From M55B167 sp964406095 (GTDB taxonomy: Bacteria; Verrucomicrobiota; Kiritimatiellia; RFP12; UBA1067): 64,000 nt of DNA. The position numbers were made by a program, and so were the translations under genes. This document shows positions 62,401 to 64,000 of the stretch, piece after piece. The stretch lies in assembly GCA_964406095.1 (NCBI GenBank), contig CAYOQJ010000099.1, positions 1 to 64,000 of the forward strand, given 5' to 3'. The notes beneath the pieces were generated by a model. The model was not told the origin of the DNA. It was given only the letters and a program-made list of their open reading frames with translations, and made no database searches. Position 1 is the first letter of the stretch; every line of letters starts with the position of its first letter.

Positions 62401-64000
62401 AATCCGTCCCAGAGTGTTGGTGTGATATGCGCAATTTAACACATTGAAGGTCGTCGCAGGATCATTATTAAGATAGAGTGTCAGCGAATCAGTGTTTCCG
62501 GGGTTGTTGCGGTCATAAACTATCATCAACTGATTGAACTCCTGCCAGCTCACCCCCTCTATCCGCGTTTCTAGCAAATCTGCGGAATTTGTGCTGTAGT
62601 TCGCATCCACACTGACGCGGATGCTGTTACTCTCGGTCTCATAAATTACATGCGCCCCGACCACGGTGCCGCCGGTCTCATAGAGTGTTACCTCGCCGCG
62701 CATCTCAATATCAGGTTTGAACCAGATTTCGAGAGTCAGATCATCCGTGGAGATATCGCCTTCCGGATCGTTATCTCCCAGGCTGAGGCCTGTGGCGCGA
62801 ATATCACGCCAGGCGCGCCCGATACCACCAAAGCCGGAAACGACTTCCACCAATTCGCCGCCATTGATCGTGTGATCACGACTCTCGCCCATGCTGCCAA
62901 AATTGCGCCACACCTTTGCCGCAAAATCCGCGGCGGTTACCGAAGCGGCGTTGAGGTCTATCCATGGCGACAGCAGGAACTGCTGATCGTTGCCGATGAT
63001 TTCGCCTGGTTTGAAAACGCGCGTATCACCCTGATTCACAACAAAATTATCCGGTGCCGCCTCGCTTCGGGGATGTGCATTAAAGGTGATGGAGGCGTTG
63101 TTGGTGGAAAATCCGCCATCGACGACCTCATAACGCACACTCTCTGTTAGTAAATGACCAGCCCAGAGATCGTATATAATCTCCGAAGGAATGGTGTCCG
63201 GGTTGTAAAGCAGTGCGTCGTCAATTGAGGAAATCCGCATTGTAGCGCCCGAGGGCAGCGTGATATCGGTGTCGGGGGTACGAATAATCTCAGTCTCATT
63301 GGTGTAGATGCCGTTGATTGTGATCGGAGCGCCATCGGCATTGGTGTTGTTATGCAGCGCATTGTAGTTCTGCTTAACCTGATCCGCGCTCAGTGCAATA
63401 TTATACAGTTTAAAGATTGAAATGGCGCCGTGAAACCAGGTGTCATATCTGGTTCCGGCCACATTGTTGGAGAACCCGCCGAGATGGCTGCCGGTATAGC
63501 GCCCGAGAGATGTTCCGTCTTTGCCGTCCCAATTGCTGATATTGTTGTTGGAACTGCTGTTGATAAATTCGCCGTTGAGGTACAAACTATTAAGATCGTT
63601 CTCAAAATCCACTACAAAAACAACCTGGAAAAAATCGTTGGTGCAGTCATCAATCAGTAAATTCTGCGGATCACCTAGTAGATTATACGAGCTGGAACCG
63701 ACATTATAGTTGTTAGCAACCTTCAGTATTCCATTGTCAGCAGCAATGCCGACTCCCGCAGCGCCGCCGCATTCGAAGAGGGTGCTGAACTGATTGAGAT
63801 CATTAGCATGCAGCCGCACCCATAACTCGAAGGTCGCGGTTTTTGTGTTAATCGCCTCCGCTGTCAAAATATCGGCGTATGAATCATAGGTGAGTGATCC
63901 CGAACCTACCCGCATGTGACCTGTGCTTCCGTCAAAGAGGTAAGCGCCGCGAATGCCAGCATGACTGCTGACAACATCGCTGTAAGCGACACCGCCATCA
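59473..64000 (-). CDS. Giant LamG/VCBS-type surface protein, C-terminal part (5' end beyond the window)
   Basis: The frame stays open to the right edge, so at least 1508 residues are present and the N-terminus is missing; the internal Met at 63915 is not the start. From the edge inward it has a LamG (concanavalin-like) domain including AYLFDGSTGHMRVGSG, a beta-rich module, a second LamG (ISTDDLTLEIWFKPDIEMRGEV to YDRALSVAEMAQRYEQ), then cadherin/VCBS-like repeats (TVTVAIHGVNDAPEGIDD, VQPDGTFTYNPNGQF, ITVTIEGRDDG). Three tandem H-type-lectin-like units follow (about 60490 to 59660), and a last VCBS-like strand (FTFDPDGEFDP). Asp-rich loops suggest calcium binding. No PEP-CTERM or LPXTG anchor is at the C-terminus. 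Likely a secreted or surface adhesin, or a glycan-binding protein. Confidence 0.85.
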   Translation of the reverse strand, partial: DGGVAYSDVVSSHAGIRGAYLFDGSTGHMRVGSGSLTYDSYADILTAEAINTKTATFELWVRLHANDLNQFSTLFECGGAAGVGIAADNGILKVANNYNVGSSSYNLLGDPQNLLIDDCTNDFFQVVFVVDFENDLNSLYLNGEFINSSSNNNISNWDGKDGTSLGRYTGSHLGGFSNNVAGTRYDTWFHGAISIFKLYNIALSADQVKQNYNALHNNTNADGAPITINGIYTNETEIIRTPDTDITLPSGATMRISSIDDALLYNPDTIPSEIIYDLWAGHLLTESVRYEVVDGGFSTNNASITFNAHPRSEAAPDNFVVNQGDTRVFKPGEIIGNDQQFLLSPWIDLNAASVTAADFAAKVWRNFGSMGESRDHTINGGELVEVVSGFGGIGRAWRDIRATGLSLGDNDPEGDISTDDLTLEIWFKPDIEMRGEVTLYETGGTVVGAHVIYETESNSIRVSVDANYSTNSADLLETRIEGVSWQEFNQLMIVYDRNNPGNTDSLTLYLNNDPATTFNVLNCAYHTNTLGRIDSFCGNDDAGIGVNEDGAAHGFMPDAPYKGDFAILAVYDRALSVAEMAQRYEQVRRNFIAVEPATPNQTALGATVTIDPSRTISYDASNLSTNLLEGESAQDSFNYTVADGVGGTTTTNVTVTVKGLQAMRTQPDTVSINAGDTLSGFDPLANDVGFGNGASLSVPTKIFGFSDNYTEGNTHGETADLRDENGFGARYMWNAPLNWTDGAPAQFDSASGVMGDTNCYRELIWDSVNNLWQVNATSDQSDGFPGSRLTMHSKGAHTGLGPDETSSDGFYTNGTARGVILAYTLEQEGYYIITNSWINKAGSGGDPVALGVYADETQHLVLTNKNRSTFYFDVDLGYQSAGSTIYICVDSYLTERYDDITWDFDIYRKPGVDFNGSVLNNVLVTTDGGTLSFDTGDKYRALGVGQVVYEELSYTVVEGGVTRQGTVTVAIHGVNDAPEGIDDIFNANEDEIFIDSITENDIDIDIGDQSALTVATVNSGAASTGVPFTTQLGAIVTVQPDGTFTYNPNGQFEAMLPGEFISETFTYLVKDPQGAQAGNESTITVTIEGRDDGVTATDNSYTVKADRPLNGNLITDETGNGVDTSIDANDLLSVFAVNTNGLKGKLNASTARLIAKRGCLSNLNHSKQTITYGEAGLFSNPVVFAQPATRVDTEFAVVRITNVDPVNSSFEIHITEQPEDGILSDGDGELHDDESVSWIVFDAGQYRLLDGTMLEVGKVSTDAIQQYKSVSTWESVQFASAFTNVPVVINQLQSYDYTNELCATRMSGSTYGVTLSGFQVAMEDYEYHSSNRFDEYRPETIGWLAIEESVGLWNGSKFEAAVYDSSLGDGAYQVPFANSHTSAPMILGCIASYKGIDPCNLRLDNSTSTTATFWLEECTTLNIEQTHGTEALTLLAIEGDSGDLYAYPQGIEIGAFTFDPDGEFDPAANGPEDVTFEYTLTDLYGNTDTATVTITVVTPYDGTLITVH

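Overview
The window looks like chromosomal DNA of a free-living, mostly anaerobic or microaerobic Gram-negative bacterium of the PVC superphylum, most likely Kiritimatiellota or Lentisphaerota. This placement is inferred from gene content and was not tested by any search. The clues are a GYF_2-like protein, a DUF2851 protein, secreted proteins ending in the 'DDGVANLLKYACGL' tail typical of these phyla, Tat-exported sugar isomerase-like proteins, a biotin-dependent Na+-pump decarboxylase, a NADH-linked flavin/iron-sulfur subunit of the bifurcating hydrogenase or formate dehydrogenase type, and a very large LamG/VCBS-type surface protein. I saw no rRNA, tRNA, CRISPR array, prophage or insertion sequence.

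Layout. 0.3-2.6 kb (+): a FixJ-like regulator and a soluble receiver-histidine kinase. 2.7-11.5 kb (-): one tight operon encoding a GYF/coiled-coil protein, a membrane NERD nuclease-like protein, Prc protease, DapF, RsmE, RlmB and a GH20 enzyme. 11.5-13.8 kb (-): queF-queC-queD-queE for 7-deazaguanine synthesis (queA lies apart at 42 kb). 13.9-16.2 kb (-): a NuoE-HydB/NuoF fusion. 16.5-20.4 kb (+): cupin, Fe-alcohol dehydrogenase, DUF2851 and an EamA transporter. 20.5-32.9 kb (-): purF-gltB-gltD-pyrG-purC, then a NifA-like sigma54 activator and tadA. 33.3-36.6 kb (+): carB. 36.9-44.0 kb (+): Na+-pump decarboxylase gamma, alpha and beta, aroA, queA and an AEC transporter. 44.1-46.6 kb (-): a frameshifted SNF transporter and a Tat-exported TIM-barrel isomerase-like protein. 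46.8-51.9 kb (+): a low-complexity exported protein, a DUF116-polyprenyl synthase fusion and a PQQ-type propeller. 51.9-56.7 kb (-): NYN/zinc-ribbon protein, coiled-coil membrane protein, lyxose-isomerase-like lipoprotein and a thioredoxin/MAM secreted protein. 56.9-59.4 kb (+): eda, kdgK and bacterioferritin. 59.5 kb to the right edge (-): the giant surface protein, cut by the window.

The most notable feature is regulatory. The 0.4-kb space between purF and carB carries two divergent sequences matching the sigma54 -24/-12 promoter: TGGCAT-N5-TTGC toward purF and a perfect TGGCAC-N5-TTGC toward carB. Between them lie four CAAAATTG octamers and two inverted repeats placed like enhancer sites. 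The purF operon ends with a NifA-like sigma54 activator. Almost all enzymes on both sides use or make glutamine/glutamate nitrogen (PurF, GltBD, PyrG, CarB). This suggests a local sigma54 regulon coupling nitrogen status to glutamate and nucleotide synthesis, which is inference but readily testable.

Other points of interest are the DUF116-prenyltransferase fusion, a NuoE-HydB fusion whose second 2Fe-2S site has lost one cysteine, a G-rich tandem repeat in that gene's leader, a thioredoxin-MAM secreted protein, tandem zinc ribbons on a NYN protein, and a poly-G frameshift in the SNF transporter.
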